A DNA stretch of 64,000 bases from contig JAUYAB010000090.1 of assembly GCA_030693705.1 (NCBI GenBank), positions 40,403 through 104,402 of the forward strand, given 5' to 3'. The position numbers were made by a program, and so were the translations under genes. Positions 8,357 to 16,742 of the stretch are shown here, in pieces; within the stretch, counting starts at the first letter, position 1, and each line of letters starts with the position of its first letter. Source of the DNA: Ignavibacteria bacterium. GTDB taxonomy: Bacteria > Bacteroidota > Ignavibacteria > Ignavibacteriales > Ignavibacteriaceae. Below the pieces are notes generated by a model. That model worked only from the letters and a program-made list of their open reading frames with translations. It made no database searches and had not been told where the DNA came from.

Positions 8357-9166
8357 TTAGAGCAGCTCCGAGCTGCACATGATTAAATGTTTTTTTTCAT
8401 ATTCAATATCAGCCGGAATCACCCGGTAAATCCATCCTTCAAAGTACGGATCTTTCTCTATCAGACTTGGATTCGTTTTAATATTTTGATTTACTTCTAC
8501 AATTCTTCCCGAAATTGGAGAAAGCATTTTATGTGTTCTTTCATCTGTAGCTGTAATTGATAGACAACTGATTCCTTGATTAATTTCTTCATCGTGATCT
8601 GATAACTCAATCGATTTTACCGTCTCTATCGTTTTTAGAAAGAGGTCGCAAACACCTATTAATACTGAACCGTCTCGCTCTTCAAACATCCAGCTTGCAT
8701 ATCCGAGCCGCAGATAGCGAACCGGACAATTAACATAGAGTAATTCTCTATCGGCATTTTGCATCGAAAAAGATTTTTGCCGATTCTTTATTTGCTGATA
8801 TCGGTTTGCTCTAAAAACTGAATTGAGCAATTCATCCACGGTAAAAGGTTTTGGGATGAAATCAATGGCTCCCATGTAGAGCGAATTAACGGCATTCTCA
8901 ACGGTGGAATATCCCGTTGTCATAATTACCGAACTATCGATGTTACGATTATGCAGCTCTTCCAATACTTTAAAACCGTCGCCATCCGGCATCATAATAT
9001 CACAAACGATGATCGGATAATAATTTTTCGAGATTTTTTCAATTGCCGATTTTACATTTGCCGCAACTTCTACAGAGTAATTATCCAACGCACAGATCTT
9101 TATTACGGCATCTTCAACGACCGGTTCATCATCAATCACTAATATGTCGGCGGTAACGCTCATCAT
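8357..9166 (-). CDS. Response regulator fused to a GcvH-like domain
   Basis: This 269-residue protein has an N-terminal receiver domain (about 6-125) with acidic IDDE, phospho-acceptor Asp56 (VCDIMMP), a conserved Thr (MTTGYS) and Lys (IPKPF). A diverged glycine-cleavage-H-like domain follows (about 150-255), with signature LSPISGRIVEVNQNI and a trailing GWIYRVIP. The canonical lipoyl-lysine position is not Lys (Glu209 by ungapped alignment). No DNA-binding domain is present. It starts 6 bp after the haem-motif kinase gene and is therefore its likely phosphorylation partner. A second Met follows the first, so the start may be one codon in. Function is unknown, with output through protein contact more likely than transcription. 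Confidence 0.9.
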   Translation of the reverse strand: MMSVTADILVIDDEPVVEDAVIKICALDNYSVEVAANVKSAIEKISKNYYPIIVCDIMMPDGDGFKVLEELHNRNIDSSVIMTTGYSTVENAVNSLYMGAIDFIPKPFTVDELLNSVFRANRYQQIKNRQKSFSMQNADRELLYVNCPVRYLRLGYASWMFEERDGSVLIGVCDLFLKTIETVKSIELSDHDEEINQGISCLSITATDERTHKMLSPISGRIVEVNQNIKTNPSLIEKDPYFEGWIYRVIPADIEYEKKHLIMCSSELL

Positions 9167-9172
9167 ATCAAC

Positions 9173-11041
9173 TTATCTTTGTTGTGTAAGCGGAAGCCGG
9201 ATGACAAAAGTAGTTCCTTTACCAACTTCGCTTTCCACGGTTATCGTTCCATTATGATTATCGATAATTCCCCATATAACTGCAAGCCCAAGTCCGGTTC
9301 CTTTTTGTCCTTTAGTTGAGAAAAAGGGTTCAAAAATTTTCGGAAGATCTTCGTTGTTAATTCCGGCTCCGGTATCGGAGATTTTTATTTCGATATATTC
9401 GCTCAAACCTGCCGAGTCCACAAACTCCCATCTTTCCCAATTATTTTTTTCAGATGTGCAGACTTCATAAAGCCCTTGTCCGCTTGTATCAAATACAAGC
9501 ACCGGCGAACCGCAATCGGGACAAGTTTTATCTTGAAGGATCAAAGAACTGCTGCAATCCGGACAAACAAATTTCGCATCTTTTGTTAACGGAAAAATAA
9601 GATTATATTCGTTACGATGCTTGCCGTAAACCGGATCAAGATGAATTATTCCTTCATTATTTTCCGATAGCACTTTTACTTTTATCGAAGGAAATCCGCC
9701 GATCTTAAATTCGTTATCAATCAAACTGTGCCTTTTGGGGCACGCGGCTTTTTTTATTTGCGCCAATCCGTAAGGAGAAAGTGAAATTTGATGAGTGAGT
9801 ACGGTAAGTGTTCCACCGTTCTCTCCAATGGCATCCGCAGCGTTTACAAAAAGATTTATGAATACTTGTTGAATCTGGTTTGCATCAACCGTAATCTTCG
9901 GTAGATACTTATCAACTTCTTTTATCAATTTTACTTTGTTAAGAACAAGTTGATTTTCAATAACACTCACGGCTTTATCAATAATTTCATTAATGTCTGC
10001 ATTATTTTTTTTAGGAACCGTTTGCCGGGCAAAATCAAGCAGACTCTTAACAATCTCTCTGCAACGCAAAGTTTCTCGAACAATAACTTTTAAATCATCT
10101 TGAAATTCAGCATTATCCTTCGTTCTTTTTAACAGAAAACTGCTGTATGTCAGCACACCGGTAAGCGGATTATTAATTTCGTGAGCAACACCGGCGGCAA
10201 GTCTTCCGAGCGACGCCATTTTATCCGATTGAAAGAGCTGCATTCTCGCTTCGGAAAGTTTTTTCGTCATATTATTAAACGAATGAGCCAACTTCCCTAT
10301 TTCATCATCCCCCATGTCTTTAATTGAATAATTCAAATTCCCCATGCTCACTTGATTTGTAGCGCCAAGTAAATTATTCACCGGAGTTGAAACCCATCTC
10401 CTAACAAAAAAGCCGATCAGCAGACCAACACCAAGAATCGCCACGATGGCAAAGACCACGATCTCAAGTTCACTTTTTTGAATGGTTTGATCTACATCTG
10501 CAAGCGAAATTGTCACATCTAAAACACCAAGCACCTTTTGATTTTTCGGATGAGCATGGCAGTCTGCCTGCCAGCATGATTTTTCATTATAAATAGGAGT
10601 GATGATACCGATAACGCGGCTTGAATCGGGATGCAAACGATAGATTCTCGTTCTTTCCGTTATCGATATTTTTTCCAACGGTTCATTAGCGGAATGGCAT
10701 GCGTAACAACTTTCCGCTTTCTTATCAACCATCCGGTTTATGGTTGTAGAATCAGATGAGTAGATGACTTCACCGACTTTATTAAGGATTCTAACATCTC
10801 TAATCTGCGGCTGTGTACCGATGGAATTAATAACTTGTTGGATCCTGTCTCGTTGATTAAGCATCATGTCAAATCGAGTGCTGGAAATTACCGTCTCGCC
10901 AAGTTGATTAGCGTGCCGCTCAACTTCCAGCAGTAAACTTCGGCTATGCGTTTGCACGTTGAAATAGGCAAAGACTCCAATAATACTTAACGAAGTAAGC
11001 GCCACGGCAAAAATTAAACGAAATCCGATTTTCTTAAACAT
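9173..11041 (-). CDS. Membrane sensor histidine kinase with haem-type motifs and inserted zinc ribbon
   Basis: The protein has 622 residues. TM1 (about 8-28) and TM2 (about 193-214) bracket a periplasmic sensor carrying CYACH (112-116) and CWQADCH (156-162), a CxxCH and a CX4CH of the kind that bind c-type haem. HAMP and coiled coil follow, then an H-box with His287 (GVAHEINNP), an N-box (NLFVNAADAI), G1 (DTGAG) and G2 (KGTGLGLAV). About 130 residues are inserted between N-box and G1 (about 420-550), holding two CPDC pairs (493-496 and 507-510), a zinc-ribbon pattern. The paralogue at 18811-20403 lacks this insert. It lies 31 bp downstream of the cytochrome gene and 6 bp before a regulator, which suggests that it senses redox state or flux through the adjacent electron-transfer module. 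Confidence 0.92.
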   Translation of the reverse strand: MFKKIGFRLIFAVALTSLSIIGVFAYFNVQTHSRSLLLEVERHANQLGETVISSTRFDMMLNQRDRIQQVINSIGTQPQIRDVRILNKVGEVIYSSDSTTINRMVDKKAESCYACHSANEPLEKISITERTRIYRLHPDSSRVIGIITPIYNEKSCWQADCHAHPKNQKVLGVLDVTISLADVDQTIQKSELEIVVFAIVAILGVGLLIGFFVRRWVSTPVNNLLGATNQVSMGNLNYSIKDMGDDEIGKLAHSFNNMTKKLSEARMQLFQSDKMASLGRLAAGVAHEINNPLTGVLTYSSFLLKRTKDNAEFQDDLKVIVRETLRCREIVKSLLDFARQTVPKKNNADINEIIDKAVSVIENQLVLNKVKLIKEVDKYLPKITVDANQIQQVFINLFVNAADAIGENGGTLTVLTHQISLSPYGLAQIKKAACPKRHSLIDNEFKIGGFPSIKVKVLSENNEGIIHLDPVYGKHRNEYNLIFPLTKDAKFVCPDCSSSLILQDKTCPDCGSPVLVFDTSGQGLYEVCTSEKNNWERWEFVDSAGLSEYIEIKISDTGAGINNEDLPKIFEPFFSTKGQKGTGLGLAVIWGIIDNHNGTITVESEVGKGTTFVIRLPLTQQR

Positions 11042-11072
11042 TATTTTATCTATTTATTGCAAGTTACTCATG

Positions 11073-12218
11073 TTACTTTTTAGAGCCAACTAACTTTCCC
11101 GGTTTTTGTTTTGGGAAGGAATAATTTTCATGGCAATTACCGCAGCCTGGTTTTACAGCAAAATTATTTTCTGCATGGCAATCTTCACAATTCAATTGAG
11201 CATGCGTTTCATTTAATTGCAATCCGGTAATAGTGTGTTTGAAATTTTCATTATTCCAAGCGCCATGGCAGTTGTTGCACTTGCTAACAAGTTTTGTATA
11301 TGGAATTTTTGCTCCATGACATTTTTCGCAAGATAATTTAACATGAAACTTATTGAGCGCCCAACCTGTTTTCTTTCCATGGTCGAATTGCTCTGCCGGT
11401 TTGGTGAGATGACAGGTTACGCACTTATCATCTTTATGACAGCTAAAACATTTTTTATGATGTTCATCTAAAGATTTGTTTGCTTTTATAATTTTCAATT
11501 GATCATCGGCAAGTTTGTTCACATCGTGACATTTTAAACAAGTCTCGTTTTTATGGCAAGTTGTGCATTCAATTTTAAATTTCTTCGTATGATCATCATG
11601 AAAAAAAGTGACCATTTGTCCCTTTGAATATTTGGTTTCGAAGACAATTTTTGTCGGTTCGATTAATGCCGGATGAACTTTGCCGGAGGCTTTCTTCTTT
11701 GCTTCATCTTTTTGATAACCTTTTGCATCGGTTTTAAGACTATGGCACGAAACACAATTTGTGTTGTGGCTCCACTCGCGATGGCAAGTAATACACTGGC
11801 GATGATAAGCGGCTTCGAGATCGGGTTTGCTTATATCATCTCTGTTGCGTTTTGTTTGATGGCAATTCTTGCAGGGCTGAATTGGTCCATCTGTATTGTA
11901 ATGATGACACGTTCCGCAACCGCCTGACATAACCGACATTTGTGCATGAACCCGGTGTGAAAAAATTACCGGGAAATATTTTTTTGAAAGTGTTTCCAAA
12001 CTAACGACATCAACGGTTTGCTCGGGTGATTCATAAACCGTCTTCATTTTCTCGCGCGGGCAGGGAATTAAACATGGTTGATCTTTTGTCGGAACTTCGC
12101 ACGAGTGACAGGTTTTACAATTCAGGTCTGATTTTGCGTGATCTTTTTTCACATTCTTCTGAGCCATAACAGCGAATGAAATAGCGAATAAGAAAAGTAT
12201 TACAAATCCTTTTTTCAT
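11073..12218 (-). CDS. Periplasmic multihaem cytochrome c with 13 CxxCH motifs
   Basis: This 381-residue protein has a cleavable signal peptide (about 1-19) and thirteen CxxCH sites (CKTCH, CGTCH, CKNCH, CITCH, CVSCH, CTTCH, CLKCH, CFSCH, CVTCH, CEKCH, CNNCH, CEDCH, CGNCH). It has many additional His residues for distal ligation, as in cytochrome c3/HmcA-type proteins. Extra Cys after the first haem motif (PCLIPCPREK) do not form CxxCH. Its ATG overlaps the stop of the NrfD-type gene by 4 bp, so translation is coupled. By analogy with Hmc/Qrc complexes, it would exchange electrons with the periplasmic ferredoxin and quinone-site membrane subunit. The second ferredoxin-NrfD pair in this window has no such cytochrome. 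Confidence 0.93.
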   Translation of the reverse strand: MKKGFVILFLFAISFAVMAQKNVKKDHAKSDLNCKTCHSCEVPTKDQPCLIPCPREKMKTVYESPEQTVDVVSLETLSKKYFPVIFSHRVHAQMSVMSGGCGTCHHYNTDGPIQPCKNCHQTKRNRDDISKPDLEAAYHRQCITCHREWSHNTNCVSCHSLKTDAKGYQKDEAKKKASGKVHPALIEPTKIVFETKYSKGQMVTFFHDDHTKKFKIECTTCHKNETCLKCHDVNKLADDQLKIIKANKSLDEHHKKCFSCHKDDKCVTCHLTKPAEQFDHGKKTGWALNKFHVKLSCEKCHGAKIPYTKLVSKCNNCHGAWNNENFKHTITGLQLNETHAQLNCEDCHAENNFAVKPGCGNCHENYSFPKQKPGKLVGSKK

Positions 12219-13462
12219 TTTGTTGCCCCTTTGATTGTGTATTTAGTAGGTTGTGCAGGTTTTAAACCGGGCAAACTGATAACCGGGAAATTTATTACGA
12301 AAAATCTGTAGAGAAGCACAAGCATTGCTATAAATCCAACAGTTACCGAGATTTCTCCGAACGATGGGAAATAGGACTGCGTTGAATACGGAGGTGTATA
12401 TGCAACAACAAAATTATTTATTCGATTTAAAAGAACGCCGAATACAACTAATGCCGAAGCAATAAATAGAAATAGAGGTGATCTCAAAACTTTTTGAGAG
12501 AGTAACATTCTTAATGGAATAATCACTCCGAACAAAAGCTCTATCGTAAACATCATGCTGGCAGTATTGAATTCTTTCAAATAGACGAAAGTTTCACGGA
12601 TGAACATATCGCCAAGTTTAAATGCCAGATAAACTCCCAACAGCGGAGCAATCATCGAACCTAATTTTGAAAGGACATGCATCTCCGGCTTTAATCCAAG
12701 CGATCGCGAAGCTAAAAGCGATTCAAAAATCACCATTGGAAATCCAACACTTATGGCAGAAAGTAAAAACAACAAAGGAAGAATTGGAGTTTGCCAAAGC
12801 GGGTGCATTTTCGGTCCGGCAATTACCATTAAAGTTCCTAAAGAAGATTGATGCAGCGTTGAAAGAACAACTCCGGCAATGATGAAAATAAACATGGTTT
12901 TAGCAAGAGCGTTATCGACCAGACGTAAAATCTTATCAACAATTTTATTCATTCGGGAAAGGAATCCCGGAAGATTAACTTTTCCAATAAATCTTTCGGT
13001 TATCACGGGAATGAATTCAATGTAAAGTACGGTTAAATAGATCATAACGCAGATACCAACTTCAAATAGGGCTGAACTTCCATTCCACATAATCAACGGA
13101 TGCCAGATGAAATACCATCGTCCGATGTCAACAAATACGCCCGTCGCCACAAAAGTATAACCGAGCAAAGCAGTTAACAATGCCGGTCTAACGACTGCGT
13201 GGTACTCTTCTCTGTGCATCACGTGCCCGAGTGCGGCGGTCGTAAAACCACCGGCGGCAAGAGCAACACCGGCGGCAACATCAACTCCGATCCACAATCC
13301 CCACGGATATTGATTATTGAGATTTGTTACAGCGCCGAGTCCGAAGAAAAATCTGCCCATCAAAAAGACGAGACCGTTCAAGGCAATAATTACCAATACA
13401 ATAACACCGGGAGTAAAATATTTTCGTTTTACCGGTACGGGATTTACTTCTTCGTGATTCAT
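12215..13462 (-). CDS. NrfD/HmcC-type polytopic membrane subunit (quinone site)
   Basis: The 415-residue polytopic protein of about ten membrane helices belongs to the NrfD/PsrC/HybB family. Family-like segments include YPWGLWIGVDVAAGVALAAG in the second helix region, GRWYFIWHPLIMWN, and LSTLHQSSLGTL. Members carry menaquinone/quinol sites and pass electrons to or from an FeS subunit. It overlaps the ferredoxin gene upstream and the cytochrome gene downstream by 4 bp each, a tightly coupled three-gene module. The closest named equivalents by layout are HmcC and HybB. The direction of electron flow cannot be inferred. Confidence 0.92.
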   Translation of the reverse strand: MNHEEVNPVPVKRKYFTPGVIVLVIIALNGLVFLMGRFFFGLGAVTNLNNQYPWGLWIGVDVAAGVALAAGGFTTAALGHVMHREEYHAVVRPALLTALLGYTFVATGVFVDIGRWYFIWHPLIMWNGSSALFEVGICVMIYLTVLYIEFIPVITERFIGKVNLPGFLSRMNKIVDKILRLVDNALAKTMFIFIIAGVVLSTLHQSSLGTLMVIAGPKMHPLWQTPILPLLFLLSAISVGFPMVIFESLLASRSLGLKPEMHVLSKLGSMIAPLLGVYLAFKLGDMFIRETFVYLKEFNTASMMFTIELLFGVIIPLRMLLSQKVLRSPLFLFIASALVVFGVLLNRINNFVVAYTPPYSTQSYFPSFGEISVTVGFIAMLVLLYRFFVINFPVISLPGLKPAQPTKYTIKGATK

Positions 13463-14367
13463 GATTTTTCCTCCTGATCCAATTCTTTACGATGCTTTGC
13501 TATCCACATAATTCCACCAAGTAATGCGTACAAAGATACCGGCGGAACAAAGTAGGCGAATATTCCGTGTTGGATTGATTCCGACACACCGGGCGCGGGA
13601 TTCGTGCCAAGTTTTGGGAACTCAAGTTCAGCAAAATTTTTACTCGAAAGGTACATCCATGATGTTCCTCCCACTTCATGCTCACCAAAAATATGATCAA
13701 CATATTTATCAGGATTTCTTTTTATCCGTTCGCGTCCTATTTTTACTAATTCGGTTCTTGGTCCATAGGTAAGGGCTTCAACCGGACAGATGCTTACGCA
13801 AGCCGGAAGTTTTCCTTCGGCTGTTCTATTAAAACAAAAGTCGCATTTCATAATTAAAGGATTTATTGCTTTGTTGTACTCGAATGCAGGCACCTGGAAC
13901 GGACATGCAGCCATACAATAACGGCAGCCGATACATTTATCGGTATCCCAAATAACGGATCCGTTTTCTTGTTTTGAAAATGCTCCAACGATGCACGCCG
14001 AAACACACGCCGGATGGTCGCAATGCATGCACTGCACTTTTACATCTACCGGCAGATTGGAATTTTTACCGGATGAATATTCGTTAACAACCGTTAACGC
14101 TTCTATTCCCGGTCTTCTTTTTTGTTTGAAGACACTTTTATCTTCGTAAGATTGAAGATCACCGGCAGGCAATTCATGAGCTTCTTTGCAAGCCCATTCA
14201 CAGTTCCGACAGCCAACACAGACTGTGGTGTCAACTAATACACCCATCCGATCTTCAGACAAAATATTTTTGGGAGCTGCTTTGGTTGTGGAGGTCGAAA
14301 GTCCCGCCACTCCAGCTCCAATTACAACGCTCGTTTTAAGGAAATCCCGACGGCTTTTGCCAGACAT
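13459..14367 (-). CDS. Tat-exported four-cluster [4Fe-4S] ferredoxin subunit (HmcB/HybA-like)
   Basis: The 302-residue protein starts with a twin-arginine signal (SRRDFLK, residues 5-11), then carries sixteen Cys in the DmsB/HybA arrangement: CVGCRNCEWAC, CMHCDHPACVSAC, CIGCRYCMAAC and CDFC...ACVSIC. That predicts four [4Fe-4S] clusters in the periplasm. A C-terminal transmembrane helix (about 270-290) anchors it. It is the first gene of the minus-strand operon and overlaps the NrfD gene by 4 bp. It would link quinol chemistry in NrfD to the 13-haem cytochrome. Contrast the homologue at 15966-16742, which has no export signal. Confidence 0.94.
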   Translation of the reverse strand: MSGKSRRDFLKTSVVIGAGVAGLSTSTTKAAPKNILSEDRMGVLVDTTVCVGCRNCEWACKEAHELPAGDLQSYEDKSVFKQKRRPGIEALTVVNEYSSGKNSNLPVDVKVQCMHCDHPACVSACIVGAFSKQENGSVIWDTDKCIGCRYCMAACPFQVPAFEYNKAINPLIMKCDFCFNRTAEGKLPACVSICPVEALTYGPRTELVKIGRERIKRNPDKYVDHIFGEHEVGGTSWMYLSSKNFAELEFPKLGTNPAPGVSESIQHGIFAYFVPPVSLYALLGGIMWIAKHRKELDQEEKS

Positions 14368-14993
14368 TTTTTAATCCTTTCTCGAAGTAAATTGATATTT
14401 TAAAAAAACTCATATATGAATTGCTATTTTAAATACAATTTTATGCCACGAATCGAACTAAAAGACTTAAAAAAGAAATGTTGAAAATCTGCATTTACAT
14501 GAAGAAATAAAGCCTTAAGATCATCTTTAAAACGTTCACTAAATAAGAGTAATTCTCAATAGTGGCAAATAATTCATCATTTTTTAAGGAAAGAGAACAA
14601 ATGGCATTGTGCAATTCTTTTTAATTCGTAACTGTTGACAAATATAAAAGCGTTTATAATTTTACACTCAGTAACAGTCAATCAAATATTCACATCGTTG
14701 ATAAAAAAATGACAAAATAGGATACTCGAAATTTCACTTTGCAGAAATATTCAACAACCAAACTGTGGTAATTTTATCCAACACTTTTCTATTCTTTGAT
14801 GAATTATTCAACATAGCGGTGTAAAGAAAACTTACACTTTTTTTACTATCCAACGTTTAGCAATTCGACACTAAGAGCATAACTCTTTATTTCTTAATCA
14901 GATAGAGGAATGATAAAAAATGTATCCTTCGTGGTATGTTTATTGTCCTTTAATCATCACAATAAAAAAATAACAGTCACAAAGGAGACGATC
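14368..14993. promoter_or_regulatory. Divergent intergenic region between the two redox operons
   Basis: These 626 bases separate oppositely transcribed operons and must hold both promoters. The sequence is very AT-rich and no open frame looks real. A TGGTATG-N4-TTGT match at 14933-14948 has the spacing of a sigma-54 -24/-12 element but lacks the -12 GC. A TGGCATAAAATTG on the minus strand near 14430-14445 is one base too short. Neither is convincing, although two sigma-54 activators are encoded nearby. A strong AAAGGAG ribosome site lies at 14981-14987. Confidence 0.5.
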
Positions 14994-15251
14994 ATGATTA
15001 CGTTTTTATTAATACTCATTTTAGTTTTTGTTGGAGTTGATTTACTAGTTCGACTCGTCATAGACCCATTAGCATCCGGATCAACTAAGAAGAACAAAGT
15101 TTCAAAACCATTTACTTCCAGATTCGATCCAACCATTAGTCTTGCAAGCGAAACCATGTACGACGGCGGAACGGAACACAATCCGGCTGCCTCTTCGAAC
15201 ACAGTTGACACGAGTGCAGATTCGAATGAATCGAATGATATTTCTAAATAA
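14994..15251 (+). CDS. Small single-span membrane protein with TMYDGG motif
   Basis: The start is set at the ATG at 14994 because AAAGGAG lies 6 bases before it. An earlier in-frame ATG at 14910 has no ribosome site. The 85-residue product has an N-terminal helix (about 3-24, ending VGVDLLVRLV), a basic linker, then SLASETMYDGGT (motif at 54-59) and an acidic Ser-rich tail. The helix plus D-LLV pattern and the TMYDGG motif recur in the next gene. It thus looks like the anchor and tail of that protein without the GcvH-like core. First gene of the plus-strand redox operon. I do not know a named family. A docking or assembly role is inference. Confidence 0.8.
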   Translation: MITFLLILILVFVGVDLLVRLVIDPLASGSTKKNKVSKPFTSRFDPTISLASETMYDGGTEHNPAASSNTVDTSADSNESNDISK

Positions 15252-15281
15252 AATCATTAAAATATTTGTAGAAGGTTAGCG

Positions 15282-15953
15282 ATGGTAGCAATTTTTGTTC
15301 TCTCTCTTTTTATCCTCATGCTTTCAATTGATCTTTTGGTACTTAAAACTCAAGGAAAAAGTCATCCGGCGTTTGAAACCATTCCTTCTGAAATTGATGT
15401 ATCTCTCGTTCCTCAAAATCTTTTTACCGTTCCTTCCGATGTCCTTGTATCAAACGGGCATACTTGGGTAAAGCTTAACAAAGAAGGATTGTTGAATGTT
15501 GGAGTCGACGCATTCGGAAACTCAGCTTTAGGGGATTTATCAATTATAGGTTGCCCCGAAAATGGAATTAAGCTAACTCGCGGAGACGTAATATTTAAGG
15601 GAACTTACGGCAATAAAAAAGTAAAATTCCTTTCGCCGGTGAGCGGAAATGTAGAATCTATTAATTCGTCGGTTATCGGGAAAAAACTTTTTGACCCTTA
15701 TAATGAATGGGCTGTTAAAATACTACCGAAAGAAGGTAATCTACATGTTGAAGGTTTTCTTACAGGGAACAATGCCTCGAATTGGATGAAAAAAGAATTT
15801 ATCAAACTCAAAAATTTTCTTGAAAGTAATTCGCAAGAAACTGCAATAGTCGGCGCAACGATGTATGATGGGGGTAGTTTATCTAAAGACGTCCATGTCG
15901 CTCTATCTGATAAAAGCATAATTGATTTCGAAAAAGAATTTCTCTCACTCTAA
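15282..15953 (+). CDS. Membrane-anchored GcvH-like protein with TMYDGG tail
   Basis: This 223-residue protein has an N-terminal helix (about 2-20), a linker, and a glycine-cleavage-H-like domain (about 50-150: HTWVKLNKEGLLNVGVDAFG, FLSPVSGNVESIN, NEWAVKILP). Its tail is GATMYDGGSLSKDV (motif 193-198), ending in EFLSL. Lysines occur near the lipoyl position (KKVK at 112-115), but none sits exactly 8 residues before the Pro of SPVSG as in true GcvH. No glycine-cleavage P or T genes are near. It lies 30 bp after the small membrane protein and 12 bp before a ferredoxin gene. A redox-complex accessory role is inferred from context. Confidence 0.87.
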   Translation: MVAIFVLSLFILMLSIDLLVLKTQGKSHPAFETIPSEIDVSLVPQNLFTVPSDVLVSNGHTWVKLNKEGLLNVGVDAFGNSALGDLSIIGCPENGIKLTRGDVIFKGTYGNKKVKFLSPVSGNVESINSSVIGKKLFDPYNEWAVKILPKEGNLHVEGFLTGNNASNWMKKEFIKLKNFLESNSQETAIVGATMYDGGSLSKDVHVALSDKSIIDFEKEFLSL

Positions 15954-15965
15954 CCCGGAAAAATA

Positions 15966-16742
15966 ATGTTAAAAGAAAAAGGAATACTCTTTGACGAAAC
16001 GCTTTGCGTAGGATGCGGCTCCTGCTATCAGGCATGCAAAGAGAAAAATAATTTACCCGCAACAAATAAAGATTTCTTAAAAGACCACCTCTCGGATAAA
16101 ACCTTTACGGTTGTTGAACAATATGATAAAAAATATGCACGGAAACTCTGCATGCATTGCACGGAACCATCGTGTGTCTCCGTATGTCTGGTTGGAGCAT
16201 TTACGAAAAGTGCCACCGGAGCTGTACTTTATGACGCCGACAAATGCATTGGATGCCGATATTGTATGCAAGCTTGTCCACACAAAATTCCTCGTTACGA
16301 ATGGGGTACCACGCAACCACGTGTTCGTAAATGCAATATGTGCTCGGAACTGGTGAAAGCCGGGAAGTTAACCGCCTGCTCAGAAGCATGTCCAACCGAA
16401 GCAACATTATTCGGTGACTTGAATCAGATCACGGCAATCGCCAAAAAAAGATTAAGTGAAAATCCTAAGAAATATTATCAGAAAATCTATGGACTTGAAG
16501 AAGCCGGCGGTGGAAATGTTCTTGTGATTGCTTCGGTACCGTTTGAAGAACTTGGTTATACCCCGCTTCTACCAAAAGAACCCATGCCTGCGTTTACCAT
16601 GAGAGCAATGGAAAAGATTCCTCCTGTCGTCGCTGTAGGTGGAGTTTTTTTATCCGGAATGTACTGGCTGACAAAAAGGAAAAATCAACTTGCTCTTGAA
16701 GAAAAAAATCATGTAAAGGAAATAAAGCGTCATGAAGCCTAA
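15966..16742 (+). CDS. Four-cluster [4Fe-4S] ferredoxin subunit without export signal
   Basis: The 258-residue homologue of the Tat-exported ferredoxin at 13459-14367 carries CVGCGSCYQAC, CMHCTEPSCVSVC, CIGCRYCMQAC and CNMC...ACSEAC, giving sixteen Cys and four predicted [4Fe-4S] clusters. A C-terminal helix (about 218-236) should anchor it. The N-terminus begins directly at the first ferredoxin motif, and an in-frame stop (that of the previous gene) lies four codons upstream, so no Tat signal can have been missed. It may therefore face the cytoplasm or be co-exported with a signal-bearing partner. It overlaps the following NrfD gene by 11 bp. Confidence 0.92.
   Translation: MLKEKGILFDETLCVGCGSCYQACKEKNNLPATNKDFLKDHLSDKTFTVVEQYDKKYARKLCMHCTEPSCVSVCLVGAFTKSATGAVLYDADKCIGCRYCMQACPHKIPRYEWGTTQPRVRKCNMCSELVKAGKLTACSEACPTEATLFGDLNQITAIAKKRLSENPKKYYQKIYGLEEAGGGNVLVIASVPFEELGYTPLLPKEPMPAFTMRAMEKIPPVVAVGGVFLSGMYWLTKRKNQLALEEKNHVKEIKRHEA

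Noticed and set aside
14910..14993. Longer start for the small membrane protein
   Set aside because: No ribosome site, while AAAGGAG sits at the right distance from the ATG at 14994.
14368..14993. Sigma-54 promoters in the divergent region
   Set aside because: The best matches lack the -12 GC or have wrong spacing. Kept only as weak notes in the region entry.
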